Origin: an uncultured Poribacteria bacterium
GTDB taxonomy: Bacteria > Poribacteria > WGA-4E > PCPOR2b
Direction of reading: 5' to 3'
NCBI GenBank assembly: GCA_958296125.1
Contig: OY282444.1
Location: forward strand, 4,435,623 to 4,499,622
Length of the DNA stretch: 64,000 nucleotides
Part shown: positions 16,499-25,523 of the stretch, piece after piece
Layout: every line of letters starts with the position of its first letter
Position numbering within the stretch: position 1 is the stretch's first letter
The notes under the pieces: generated by a model
Database searches by the model: none
Told to the model about the DNA's origin: nothing
The model's input: only the letters and a program-made list of their open reading frames with translations
Position numbers and translations under genes: made by a program

Positions 16499-17539
16499 TT
16501 AATGCACCACTCCGACCTCTTCGCGCCAAGTGTCCAACAACCGCATGTTTGAAAGGGTGTCGTCCCAAGACATCGCGGGGGCTTGGCGTGCGTCAATATA
16601 ATTGGCTACCGTGTCCGCTTCGTAGGTGAAGAGGTCGCGGTCAACAGGGACCTCAATCTCAGAGGACTCACCGCTCCCATGGGATTGGACGATGATCGTT
16701 GATGATGGGAAGACGGTATCAAGGGGCAGGGGTTCTTTTGCGCCACGACATGGCGACGAGGGCAGCCACGGATTTGGGATACTGATCACCCCCTCCGATC
16801 CGTAGATAGAGACCCCCCTCCCAACGTTGCCTTCAACCGCAGCAACTATATCTGCGATGACCTCATTTTCAAATTTGAGCGTGGCAACAGCGACGTGGTC
16901 TACCCCTGTGGGCCCTACTTTCCCAGTAGCTTTTATTACGGTCGGGTGTAAAAACAGTTTCCCTTCCGCGGCACCGGCGATGAGGCGAACGACTGAGGCG
17001 GTATAGCACCCAAGATCCAGGATACCGCCACCGCCCATTTCATGGTTGTAGATCCGGCTTTGCGGGTTGAAGCCGACCCGTGTGCCGAATGTCGCTCGGA
17101 CCACCTGTATATCGCCAATCGCACCCTCTTGTATGAGTTGAACGACTCGCTGGACTTGTGGGTGGCAACGATACATAAAGGCTTCCATCAGGAACACATC
17201 GTTTTCGCGTGCCGCTTCAACCATCGCGGCGGCTTCGGCGTAATTCATGCTAATCGGTTTCTCAACGAGGATGTGTTTGCCAGCTTCGGCACCTTTAATC
17301 GCCCACTCGGCGTGGAGGGGGTGGATTGTCGCTATGTAGATAGCATCGATCTCCTCGTCCTCCAATAGTGCCTCGTAGCTGGTATATCGTCGGGGGATAC
17401 CAAAATCGTTGACCAACCTCTCCATACGGGATGGCGTGCGGCTCGCCACCGCCAGGATTTGTCCGGAGTCTGTGAAACGCATCGCATTGCAGAAGACGTA
17501 GGCGATGCCACCGGCACTCATGATGCCCCAGTTTAACAT
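16499..17539 (-). CDS. Gfo/Idh/MocA-family oxidoreductase 2
   Basis: 346 residues from ATG 17539, placed seven bases after AGGAGG; the longer frame is not supported. Begins MLNWGIMSAGGIAYVFCNAM (NAD(P)-binding loop); VEKPISMNY holds the family Lys (about 93); YNHEMGGGGILDLGCYTAS holds the conserved Asp/Tyr region near 176. Most similar in architecture to trans-dihydrobenzenediol dehydrogenase / glucose-fructose oxidoreductase-like members. It shows no twin-Arg signal, so it is cytosolic. Probably oxidises a sugar or sugar derivative. Confidence 0.87.
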   Translation of the reverse strand: MLNWGIMSAGGIAYVFCNAMRFTDSGQILAVASRTPSRMERLVNDFGIPRRYTSYEALLEDEEIDAIYIATIHPLHAEWAIKGAEAGKHILVEKPISMNYAEAAAMVEAARENDVFLMEAFMYRCHPQVQRVVQLIQEGAIGDIQVVRATFGTRVGFNPQSRIYNHEMGGGGILDLGCYTASVVRLIAGAAEGKLFLHPTVIKATGKVGPTGVDHVAVATLKFENEVIADIVAAVEGNVGRGVSIYGSEGVISIPNPWLPSSPCRGAKEPLPLDTVFPSSTIIVQSHGSGESSEIEVPVDRDLFTYEADTVANYIDARQAPAMSWDDTLSNMRLLDTWREEVGVVH

Positions 17540-17730
17540 GGGTTGCCTCCTAAGTAGGTTCATTAGTTCATTGGTTGTGAGTATTGGGTTTCATTTTCAT
17601 TATTCATAAGAGCGCGGTGTTGAAGGGCAAAAACTCCAATGTCCTTGATAGCGAGAAATTTTCAACCGTTCAACCCAACCTACGTATGCCCTCGGAACAG
17701 GGAGACTAGGTATTCAAAGCAACATGCCTA

Positions 17731-18927
17731 CTACTTTGCTGCTTCGTCACGCTTACCTGCAAGCGGGTGCATGATACCGGCACCGGGGGGCCAAACCCCC
17801 GGCTCTGCCTTGATCCAGTCGCATAACTGCTGGGCATGTGGTGTCAGGGTTTCCCATATTTCATGGGGCATGACCACCTTAAATCCGTCCCGCGTGCGCC
17901 AAGGGGCGGCATACTCAACGTTTGGCAGTGCCCTGACCTCTTTGGAAAGATTGGGGGTCGCGCCGTGCCACGCTCGGTTATCGCGGAAAACACCGGCACC
18001 GGCGGGGGCACCAACGAGCGTCGAATGCCGCATCCAATCGGGTTCATCGTCGGTTATCGGTGGGGGCTGCTGCGCGGTGTGCGTGCCCGGAATCTGACGG
18101 ATGGGACCGTTCTCCCACGTGAGGTCTGCCATCAGGAAGTTGATGGTCACTGTTGGCGGTGTCATCTCCATAATCAGTTTTAGTGTCGGCACGTCGAAGT
18201 TTCCCGAACTGTCGGTATTGAACGCAACACCGACTCGCCTCGCCGCCTCAAGCCGCGCGGCCGAGGGGTGTTGCCCATCCCTGCCATCGGAGTGCAGGTG
18301 TTGATACTCAATGGCACCCGGCAGACAGAGATCCCCACCCGATCCCCAAACACGGTAATCAGAAGAACCGAAGATCTCTGTGACGATGGGGGTTGTTGTC
18401 GGTAGGTCAATCATGCTCGCCCAGGCGGGATGGTGTAGCATCTGCCTCGAAGCGGAAGAGGTGCCGTAGCTATATCGGTGCGGCAGCCTTCCGGTTTCGG
18501 TCATATATTTTCTGCGCCCTGGGCCGGGGGTCTCCAAGATTTGCCTTAGTGCCTCGGCGCAGCCCGCTCGCCACCGTTCCAGTTGCTCCGCGTTGAGTAG
18601 GTCGCGCACCACAACGAAACCGTCTCGACGGAAAATCCGAGCGGCGCGTTTCACCTCGCTCGGATTGCAGATTTCGAGGCCGCGAATACCGTTGTGTTGT
18701 CGTAGGTGCGCTCGTAGGGCTTCGACACTGGGGTCATCATATACCCGACGACTGGGGGATCGGCTGTCCGGCACGGGCACCACTCCCCGATTGCTTGAAG
18801 GGAGGTTGCCATGCTGGTCCAAGGTTTCATTGGGCGGGGTATTTTCATCCCACCCAACTCGCGTCTCGCGATGGACCGTCATTTCGTCTAGTTCTGCTTG
18901 TAGCTGTAGCTCTCTTGTTTCGGTCAT
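17731..18927 (-). CDS. PhyH-like dioxygenase 3
   Basis: 398 residues from ATG 18927 (AGGAG eight bases upstream; the GTG three codons earlier sits on the ribosome-binding site). The first 85 residues are polar and not conserved-looking. The catalytic core has HLHSDG (His212, Asp214), distal His in AWHGATPN (His321) and ENGPIRQIPGTH, a segment typical of PhyH-like oxygenases. Fe(II)/2-oxoglutarate hydroxylation of an unknown small molecule is expected. It is the third such gene within 6.5 kb, all on the minus strand, interleaved with two Gfo/Idh/MocA genes. Confidence 0.82.
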   Translation of the reverse strand: MTETRELQLQAELDEMTVHRETRVGWDENTPPNETLDQHGNLPSSNRGVVPVPDSRSPSRRVYDDPSVEALRAHLRQHNGIRGLEICNPSEVKRAARIFRRDGFVVVRDLLNAEQLERWRAGCAEALRQILETPGPGRRKYMTETGRLPHRYSYGTSSASRQMLHHPAWASMIDLPTTTPIVTEIFGSSDYRVWGSGGDLCLPGAIEYQHLHSDGRDGQHPSAARLEAARRVGVAFNTDSSGNFDVPTLKLIMEMTPPTVTINFLMADLTWENGPIRQIPGTHTAQQPPPITDDEPDWMRHSTLVGAPAGAGVFRDNRAWHGATPNLSKEVRALPNVEYAAPWRTRDGFKVVMPHEIWETLTPHAQQLCDWIKAEPGVWPPGAGIMHPLAGKRDEAAK

Positions 18928-19011
18928 TGCTAACACTCCTTTTGTGATATTATATCCGATTGTGGAGAAGCGTTCAATCGAAAATTGGGAACCGTTGCAC
19001 CTTGGGTTTTG

Positions 19012-19294
19012 GGGCTATTTGGTTTTCGGTTTTTTGATTGATTTTGGTGGGTCGTTCGTGTCAAGACTGGGGAATGACTCCCCTTGAAGCCCTCCGCAAG
19101 CACCCTGAAAGCACCCCGCAAGTACCCCCTCCCCCGCAGGTACCCCCCGAAAGCACCCCCCTTAATCCCCCCGCAAGCGGGGGGAGGGGGGGCCTACGGC
19201 CTGATCGCCCCTAGTCCGCCGAGAAGCGGGGGGAGGGGGGGCCTATATTGTGGGCGGGGCATCTTGCCCCGCAGGCCGAGGAATTAAATGAGCC
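19012..19294 (+). repeat. full-length MITE-like element (283 bases)
   Basis: The left end GGGCTATTTGGTTTTCGG and the right end CCGAGGAATTAAATGAGCC are inverted repeats of the same type as the element at 57117. The interior holds C-rich direct repeats, a CCCCCCGCAAGCGGGGGG hairpin and a GGCGGGGCATCTTGCCCCGC hairpin. No matching target-site duplication is visible, so this copy is older or rearranged. It fills most of the gap 18928-19393. Confidence 0.6.
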
Positions 19295-19315
19295 TAAATT
19301 TTATACTTTCCACCA

Positions 19316-19344
19316 TTGACACCGCATCCCCGATGTATTATCAT
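19316..19344 (+). promoter_or_regulatory. sigma70-like promoter for dehydratase 2 and rsmI
   Basis: TTGACA (19316-19321), 17 bases, TATCAT (19339-19344), 50 bases before the start codon at 19394 and just outside the MITE-like element. Confidence 0.55.
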
Positions 19345-19393
19345 TTAGGCAAAGTTTTTTCCGTTCAATTTCGGGGATACACAGGAGAACGCT

Positions 19394-20518
19394 ATGAAGA
19401 TAACAGGGTTTGAAACGATTCCGATACGGGGCCGCGCGATGGTCTTGAAGATGTTCACCGATGAGGGGTTGGTCGGCTATGGCGAACCGATGAATTACGC
19501 GCATTGGCGGCCGGTCGCTCAGGCGGTGGATGATATGGCGGAATATTTGGTGGGCAGAGACCCCTTGCAGATCGAAGACCACTGGCAGGCGATGTTCCGA
19601 TCCAGTTACAGCCGAAGTATGCCGGTGCTGGTCGGTGCGTTGAGTGGAATCGAGATGGCGATGTGGGATGTGTTCGGTAAAGTGGTGGGGATGCCGGTGT
19701 GGAAGCTGCTCGGCGGCTCGGTGCGTCGGCGGGTCCGCGTGTATACCGGCACGGGCGGCACGACACCGCAGGAGTGCGCGGAGAATGCGAGGGCCGCTGT
19801 CGAAGCGGGGTTCAGCGCGGTGAAGATGGGAGGGTCGCAGGGCCCGGTCCGCTTTGTGGATACGCCGAAAGCGATTGATACGATGGTGGCACGGGTGGCA
19901 GCAGTGCGCGAAGCTGTTGGCGATGCGGTCGATATCGGTGTTGACCTTCATCGACGGTTCAGTCCCACAATGGCGACAATCTTCGTGAGGGAGTTAGAAC
20001 CGTTACGTCCGCTGTTTGCCGAAGAGCCGTGTCATCCGGAGAACAACGAGCCGCTATTGGCGTTGTCGCGGTCAACGACGGTGCCAATTGCGACGGGGGA
20101 ACGCCATTTGACACGGTGGAGTTTCCGGGAGGTGATTGAGCGCGAGATGTGTGCGATTTTGCAGCCCGATATTCGACACTCCGGCGGAATAATGGAACTG
20201 AAAAAAATTGCGACGATGGCGGAGATCCATAATATGGCGATTGCCCCGCACAACGCAGCGGGCCCCATCGGGGTGGCAGCGTCGGTGCATGTAATGGCGA
20301 CCATACCTAACCTGCTGATTTGCGAGGGTGGACATAATCGTGGGCAAGGGTTGTTCAATACGCCGCTGACCCTGAAGGACGGGTTTATCGAGCTGCCGAC
20401 AGCACCGGGGCTGGGTGTGGATATGGAGGATGAAGCCATTGAAGCATTTCGGGATGATACCTTCCAGTTGCGAGGGATGTTCTGGCATGAGGACGATGGT
20501 TCGTTTGCGGATTATTAA
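19394..20518 (+). CDS. enolase-superfamily sugar-acid dehydratase 2
   Basis: 374 residues, start with CAGGAG seven bases upstream. The N-terminal cap is followed by a barrel carrying VKMGGSQGP, GVDLHRRFSP (ligand and active-site His, about 177-186), FAEEPCHPEN (second ligand), ATGERHLTRWSFR (third ligand), LQPDIRHSGG and APHNAAGPIGVAAS. The His after the first ligand and the APH/GP segment match D-galactonate dehydratase-like enzymes. It differs from dehydratase 1 in the lid regions, so it probably acts on a different acid sugar. Its TAA abuts the ATG of rsmI, an unexpected pairing of catabolism and rRNA modification. Confidence 0.85.
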   Translation: MKITGFETIPIRGRAMVLKMFTDEGLVGYGEPMNYAHWRPVAQAVDDMAEYLVGRDPLQIEDHWQAMFRSSYSRSMPVLVGALSGIEMAMWDVFGKVVGMPVWKLLGGSVRRRVRVYTGTGGTTPQECAENARAAVEAGFSAVKMGGSQGPVRFVDTPKAIDTMVARVAAVREAVGDAVDIGVDLHRRFSPTMATIFVRELEPLRPLFAEEPCHPENNEPLLALSRSTTVPIATGERHLTRWSFREVIEREMCAILQPDIRHSGGIMELKKIATMAEIHNMAIAPHNAAGPIGVAASVHVMATIPNLLICEGGHNRGQGLFNTPLTLKDGFIELPTAPGLGVDMEDEAIEAFRDDTFQLRGMFWHEDDGSFADY

Positions 20519-21232
20519 ATGAAAACGTCACAACCCACCGATGTCAATCCAACAGAGGGTGCCCTATACATTGTGAGCACACCGATCGGCAATCTGGAAG
20601 ATATAACGCTTCGGGCGTTGCGGGTGCTCAAAACGGTCGATCTCATCGCTGCGGAGGACACCCGCCACACGCGCCGATTGCTTGCTCATTATGAGATTTA
20701 TACGCCGATCACCAGCTACTTTGAGGGGAACCAAATCCGAAAGGGTGAACAGCTGGTCGCACGACTGGAAGCGGGAGAGGCAGTTGCACTGGTATCCGAT
20801 GCTGGCACACCGACAATATCGGATCCCGGGTATCGGCTGCTGGTCCAGTGTATTGAGGTAGATATACCTATCATGCCGATTCCCGGTCCGTCAGCTTGCA
20901 TCGCAGCAGCATCCGTTGCAGGGTTGCCGCTGCACAATTTCGTCTTTGAAGGCTTCCTTTCACCGAAGTCGGGGCGACGGAAACGCCAACTGACAGATTT
21001 GTGTGAGGAACGGCGAACCCTCATTTTCTACGAATCTCCGCATCGGTTGGTCGCGTTCCTGCGGGATGTGCTGGAGGTGTTTGGTGATCGGCGGGTTTCT
21101 GTTGCGCGTGAGTTGACGAAAAGGTTTGAGGAAATCTTTCGGGGCACGATGACGGAAGCGATCGAGAAATTCCGATCAACGCCGCCACGGGGGGAGTTTA
21201 CCCTTGTGATTGCGGGAAAAGCATCTGATTAA
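20519..21232 (+). CDS. rsmI: 16S rRNA (cytidine-1402-2'-O)-methyltransferase RsmI
   Basis: 237 residues, starting directly after the TAA of the previous gene, so translation is coupled. Family hallmarks: LYIVSTPIGNLEDITLRAL (about 16-34), LIAAEDTRHTRRLL, ALVSDAGTPTISDPGY (SAM-binding, about 89-104), PIPGPSACIAA and FEGFLSPKSGRRKRQL. RsmI methylates the ribose of C1402 in the ribosomal P site. The protein ends at ...GEFTLVIAGK, about 40-50 residues shorter than the E. coli enzyme, lacking the C-terminal tail; several phyla have such short forms. Confidence 0.93.
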   Translation: MKTSQPTDVNPTEGALYIVSTPIGNLEDITLRALRVLKTVDLIAAEDTRHTRRLLAHYEIYTPITSYFEGNQIRKGEQLVARLEAGEAVALVSDAGTPTISDPGYRLLVQCIEVDIPIMPIPGPSACIAAASVAGLPLHNFVFEGFLSPKSGRRKRQLTDLCEERRTLIFYESPHRLVAFLRDVLEVFGDRRVSVARELTKRFEEIFRGTMTEAIEKFRSTPPRGEFTLVIAGKASD

Positions 21233-21760
21233 AAGGGGGGGGGGTTTATCAAAAGCTTTCGATTTGAAACTCTACCCTCCTTAATCTCCTTTGACTCCTT
21301 TGACCCCCCTTGACCCCCTTTGACCCCCTTTGACCCCCCTTGACCCCCCTTAATCCCCCCGCAAGCGGGGGGAGGGGCCTATATCGGTGGGGGGAGGGGG
21401 CCTCATTGTGGGCGGGGCATCCTTGCCCCGCAGGTGCAGTTGATGGGGGAGGGGCCCTCATTGTAGGCGGGGCATCCTTGCCCCGCGGATGTAGTTGATG
21501 GGTGTTGATATGGGAGGGGGCCTATGCCATGATCGCGCCCAGGTCGCCGAGAAACTGCGTTTAACCCTCCTTAATCTCCTTTGACCCCCCTTAATCCCCC
21601 CGCAAGCGGGGGGAGGGGCCTATATCGGTGGGGGGAGGGGGCCTCATTGTGGGCGGGGCATCCTTGCCCCGCAGGCGCAGTTGATGGGAGAGGGGGCCTC
21701 ATCGTAGGCGGGGCATCCTTGCCCCGCGGATGGAAGAATTAAATGACCCGATTAACAGTA
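21233..21760. repeat. intergenic repeat cluster with a ~153-base direct duplication
   Basis: After rsmI comes a run of about six TTGACCCCC-type 10-11-base repeats (21288-21350). The block at about 21339-21491 is then repeated at about 21580-21732 (offset 241) with few differences. Each copy holds a CCCCCCGCAAGCGGGGGG hairpin and two GGCGGGGCATCCTTGCCCCGC hairpins. The cluster ends in the MITE-like right terminus GGAAGAATTAAATGACCC (21732-21749) without its left end. No gene is supported here. Confidence 0.7.
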
Positions 21761-21770
21761 GTATTTTCTC

Positions 21771-21799
21771 TGGATATTTTCATATATTTGTGCTATAAT
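21771..21799 (+). promoter_or_regulatory. possible promoter of the VWA gene
   Basis: A perfect TATAAT at 21794-21799; the -35 position (TGGATA, 21771-21776) is poor. The transcript would have a leader of about 170 bases containing a CTGTTA-9-TAACAG hairpin (about 21867-21887). I could not match the leader to a known riboswitch. Confidence 0.35.
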
Positions 21800-21978
21800 T
21801 TCGAGGGTTTACATATCAGTGAGAAAAGCAGGCGAGATCAGGGGGAGATAACCCCAAACTATAGAAGTGCCTGTTAAGTATGGCCTAACAGACTCGTAGT
21901 TTTGCAAACCGTGCATAGCCAGATTTGTGCACACTTATTTGGGTATGTAGGAGCTAAATCTATCGGAGGCTATTCCAA

Positions 21979-23556
21979 ATGAAAGCGAAATTCAGGATTC
22001 TTTGTCAAGGGCTGATTGTCTTTATAACATGTGGGCTTACGGTCCTTATCTACATGGGATGTGGCGGCGTGATTGATGACGGTGACGATGGTGATTTCTA
22101 CGTAGCGACTGGTAGATCGGACCCTAGTTATGGAGCAGTTGACGCTCCCCCTTCGAGGTTGAACCCTCCCAACGGGGCAGCCTTTGACGATGTATTCTTT
22201 AAGAACTATGGCACCCATCCGTTTATTGATACAGAGGACGAGCATCTTTCGACGTTTGGTATGGATGTAGATACCGCTTCCTATTCTGTCACGCGACGCT
22301 ATCTCCGAGATGGGCACCTGCCCCCGCCGGAAGCTGTGCGGGTCGAGGAATTTATCAATGCCTTTGATTACAATTATGAGCCGCCGCCGCATGAGGCATT
22401 TGCTGTCTATATGGAGGGGGCACCATCCAGATTTGGTGAGGGCAAGCGGCTTCAACTGTTGCGAATCGGGGTCCAAGGGCGGGTTATCCCAGCCGAGAAC
22501 CGGAAGGACGCGGTATTGACTTTCGTGATCGATGTCTCCGGATCGATGTCAATGGAAAATCGGTTGGGATTGGTGAAACGGGCGTTGACACTCCTTGTTG
22601 AGCAGCTTCGGCCCGGTGACGAGGTCGGTATCGTGGTTTACGGCTCTCGTGCAAAGGTTTTACTGCCGCACACGGGGATTGCGGAACGCGAGGAGATCTT
22701 GACGGCAATCAATTCCCTCGCACCGGAGGGGTCAACGAATGCCGAAGAGGGGCTTCGTATGGGATATGATCTCGCCCTACGGAATGCACGGTTTGGTAGT
22801 ATCAACCGCGTCATCCTTTGTTCGGATGGCGTTGCCAATGTTGGGCAAACCGGCCCCGATGCCATTCTCAGAGAGGTTCGCGCCCACGTCGAGGAAGGGA
22901 TAACGTTAACGGCAATCGGTTTCGGGATGGGCAATTTCAACGATATCCTCATGGAACAACTCGCCAACAAGGGAAATGGCAGCTACGCTTATGTCGATAC
23001 CCTCTACGAGGCAAAGCGGATCTTTGTGGAGAACCTGACAGGCACGTTGCAGATTATCGCCAGAGATGCCAAGGTTCAGGTCGATTTCAATCCCCAGGTT
23101 GTCAGTCGTTTTCGTCTGCTCGGCTATGAAAACCGTCGGCTTGCACATGAAGCCTTCCGCGACGACGATGCAGATGGCGGGGAAATCGGTTCAGGACACA
23201 GCGTGACGGTGCTCTATGAGATTAAACTTCATGAGGGCGCGGTGGGTCAACTGGCAACGGTCTTTATACGGCACGAAGATCCGGACACCCGTCAGGTTAC
23301 AGAAACCAGCGTGGATATCTTCGCCGCAGAGCTTGAAGCCGCGTTTGAAGATGCGTCCCCCGAATTTCAGTTAGCCGCTGCCATTGCGGAATTTGCCGAA
23401 ATCTTACGGGACAGCTTCTGGGCGCAGGAGGGCAGTTTAGATACGGTTCACCATGTCATCGAAGGCATCTTACCTCAACTTCAAGGCGATCGGAGCGCTG
23501 AGCTGATGCGTCTCGTGAGGCAAGCAGCGCGTTTTAAGGCTCAGAATCGGGAGTAG
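21979..23556 (+). CDS. YfbK-like VWA-domain lipoprotein
   Basis: 525 residues, start with GGAGG about 12 bases upstream. The signal segment ends in a lipobox YMGC (Cys about 28). Residues about 75-165 match the N-terminal domain of YfbK-like proteins (DVDTASYSVTRRYLRDGHLPPPEAVRVEE pattern). The VWA domain (about 177-350) has an intact metal-ion-dependent adhesion site DVSGSMS with downstream Thr and Asp positions (GSTNAEEG, CSDGVAN). The C-terminal part (about 360-525) matches the associated DUF3520-type domain. Envelope-anchored, probably a protein-interaction or surface-assembly factor. Function in this family is not established. Confidence 0.85.
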   Translation: MKAKFRILCQGLIVFITCGLTVLIYMGCGGVIDDGDDGDFYVATGRSDPSYGAVDAPPSRLNPPNGAAFDDVFFKNYGTHPFIDTEDEHLSTFGMDVDTASYSVTRRYLRDGHLPPPEAVRVEEFINAFDYNYEPPPHEAFAVYMEGAPSRFGEGKRLQLLRIGVQGRVIPAENRKDAVLTFVIDVSGSMSMENRLGLVKRALTLLVEQLRPGDEVGIVVYGSRAKVLLPHTGIAEREEILTAINSLAPEGSTNAEEGLRMGYDLALRNARFGSINRVILCSDGVANVGQTGPDAILREVRAHVEEGITLTAIGFGMGNFNDILMEQLANKGNGSYAYVDTLYEAKRIFVENLTGTLQIIARDAKVQVDFNPQVVSRFRLLGYENRRLAHEAFRDDDADGGEIGSGHSVTVLYEIKLHEGAVGQLATVFIRHEDPDTRQVTETSVDIFAAELEAAFEDASPEFQLAAAIAEFAEILRDSFWAQEGSLDTVHHVIEGILPQLQGDRSAELMRLVRQAARFKAQNRE

Positions 23557-23577
23557 ACAGATTAAAGGAGGCAAATC

Positions 23578-24225
23578 ATGGCAACCGATGCAAAAATCCA
23601 CGCTTTAGTGATTACCGGCGGACACGGTTTCGAGCCAGAACCGTTTTGGGAGATGTTCAATAGTTTCGAGAATTTCAGTTACGACACCGTTGTCTTCCCA
23701 GATGCGTTCAAACAGTTGAACGTTGAAGCGGCAAAGGGTTATGATGCACTCGTCTTCTACGATATGTGGCAGGAGATTACCGCTGACCAGCAGGCGGCAT
23801 ACCTTGAACTGCTGAATCAAGGCAAACCGATTGTGTATTTACATCACGCGCTGATTTCATTCCCGGGGTGGGATGAGTTCAACCGAATCGTGGGCGGGGT
23901 TTGGGAGCAAGGCAAAGGCACGGTGAAACATGATGTCCAATACACCATCCAGATCGCTGACCCCGATCATCCGGCGACGGAAGGGATGCAGGATTTCGAG
24001 ATTGAAGATGAGACATACGGCAATTTCGATGCCAATCCTGATGTGCATGTCCTTCTCAGGGCAGACCATCCGGAGAGCGCGCCGGTGATTGGTTGGACGC
24101 ATCGATATGGTAATTCCCAAATCGTATACATCCAACTTGGACACGACGGGCTCGCTTACGGCAATCCGGGGTATCGCACGCTAATCGATCGGGGGATTCG
24201 CTGGGTCGTGGCTGCGGGAAAATAG
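23578..24225 (+). CDS. ThuA-like protein
   Basis: 215 residues; start preceded by AAAGGAGG. The glutamine-amidotransferase-like fold of ThuA is indicated by ALVITGGHGFEPEPF (about 9-23), YDALVFYDMW, KPIVYLHHAL (about 82-91) and the C-terminal VIGWTHRYGNSQIVYIQLGHD. ThuA-like proteins take part in sugar (trehalose, palatinose) metabolism in rhizobia, with unclear enzymatic activity. In Poribacteria and Planctomycetes-like genomes they are numerous beside Gfo/Idh/MocA enzymes. It follows the VWA gene by 21 bases and may be in its operon. Confidence 0.82.
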   Translation: MATDAKIHALVITGGHGFEPEPFWEMFNSFENFSYDTVVFPDAFKQLNVEAAKGYDALVFYDMWQEITADQQAAYLELLNQGKPIVYLHHALISFPGWDEFNRIVGGVWEQGKGTVKHDVQYTIQIADPDHPATEGMQDFEIEDETYGNFDANPDVHVLLRADHPESAPVIGWTHRYGNSQIVYIQLGHDGLAYGNPGYRTLIDRGIRWVVAAGK

Positions 24226-24288
24226 TAGTGGAGAACGCGGATGTGTGTTCCCCCCGCGAAAGCTGCCTTTTTGCGTTTGGAACAGTTT

Positions 24289-25488
24289 ATGAACATCGAA
24301 TATCGTGCCCCGCGTAACGAAACTGAACTTGACGACACAATCGCATGCAGTCTTCGGGCTTTCGGGGGATTAGCAGATAGAAAACAACGCTTTGTAAACA
24401 TTGTCAAACAGGATCCACGCTTTGACCTGCATAACACGCGCGCCTGCTTTGTGGATGGGAAAGCTACCAGCGTTGTGCAAATCTTTGACCGCCCCATGCA
24501 CATTGGGAATTGCGTCGTGCGAATGGGGGGAGTCGGCAGCGTTGGCACAGACCCACCGCATCGTCGCGCTGGCTATTCATCGGGCGTGCTGCGAGATAGT
24601 GTCCGGTATCTGCAAACGGCCGGCTACGACCTCTCGATTCTGTCTACAGGGATTCATTCGCATTATGCCAGAGCGGGTTGGGTCATGTCTCCGACCTACA
24701 GCATGGATGTAACCCTGCCCGCAACGCTTAGGGAAGTGCCTGCTGATCTAACTATCGAGCCGTGTGAGCCGAATCGAGATTTGCCCGCGTTGCGAGCGAT
24801 TTACGACCAGTTTAACGCCAATCGAACAGGAACATTTGCCAAAAATGGTGAATACTGGGTGAACCGCCCCAAGTGGCGGGCATACGATCCCGCGCTTTAC
24901 TGGATTGCGAAACGGGGCGGAACAACGATTGCTTATCTGCAAACTGAACGGTGGGCGGTGGGGGAATTTGGCTATCTCCGAGATGCGGAGGAGGCGATGA
25001 TTGCACTGTTCTGTCACTTCTTCCATCGTGCGAAAGCGGAGCGGGTTCAGGAAATCAACGGGCCAGTGCCATCGGTGACCCGAAAGATGTTCGAGGCAAT
25101 GGGCTGCTCCGTTCGGGGACGCGAGCGGAGCAACATTATGGTGCTGATTACCAACTTTGAATCGCTGTTGACCAAAATTAAGCCGTTGTTGGAAGCGAGG
25201 CTCAGGGGTTCAGCGTTTTCAGCGTGGACCGGTGCGATTCGCATCCGCTACGAAGCTGACGAACGGACGTTGATTATCCGGGATGGGGACATCCGTATCG
25301 CACGCGACCGCGAGTCGCCGATGATAAACCTCCTCGTCAGTCAAACGCAGCTGCTGAAACTACTATTCGGAAATATGAGTGCCGAGCAGGTTGTTTTTTC
25401 CAACGGTTTGAAGATCCACGAAATCGGCCTCCTTGATGCGCTTTTTCCAGCAGGCGAACTGTTTATGTGGCGGACAGACCGATTTTAA
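24289..25488 (+). CDS. Eis-like GNAT acetyltransferase
   Basis: 399 residues from ATG 24289 (MNIEYRAPRNETELDD); a longer frame begins at 24241 but is less family-like. The N-terminal GNAT domain has the acetyl-CoA loop GSVGTDPPHRRAGYSSGVLRD (key Arg-Arg-Ala-Gly at about 101-104), followed by a second GNAT-like region and a C-terminal SCP2-like sterol-carrier domain (about 290-399, LIIRDGDIRIAR), the layout of Eis/enhanced-intracellular-survival proteins that acetylate amines. It follows the ThuA-like gene by about 60 bases in the same direction. Substrate unknown. Confidence 0.72.
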   Translation: MNIEYRAPRNETELDDTIACSLRAFGGLADRKQRFVNIVKQDPRFDLHNTRACFVDGKATSVVQIFDRPMHIGNCVVRMGGVGSVGTDPPHRRAGYSSGVLRDSVRYLQTAGYDLSILSTGIHSHYARAGWVMSPTYSMDVTLPATLREVPADLTIEPCEPNRDLPALRAIYDQFNANRTGTFAKNGEYWVNRPKWRAYDPALYWIAKRGGTTIAYLQTERWAVGEFGYLRDAEEAMIALFCHFFHRAKAERVQEINGPVPSVTRKMFEAMGCSVRGRERSNIMVLITNFESLLTKIKPLLEARLRGSAFSAWTGAIRIRYEADERTLIIRDGDIRIARDRESPMINLLVSQTQLLKLLFGNMSAEQVVFSNGLKIHEIGLLDALFPAGELFMWRTDRF

Positions 25489-25523
25489 TCAGTGTATATC
25501 ATATCAGTGTATAGAGGCAATGG

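Noticed and set aside
21810-21930. Possible cyclic-di-GMP riboswitch before the VWA gene
   Set aside because: Isolated GCAAACC-like bases are present but the conserved core and tetraloop-receptor arrangement is not recognisable.
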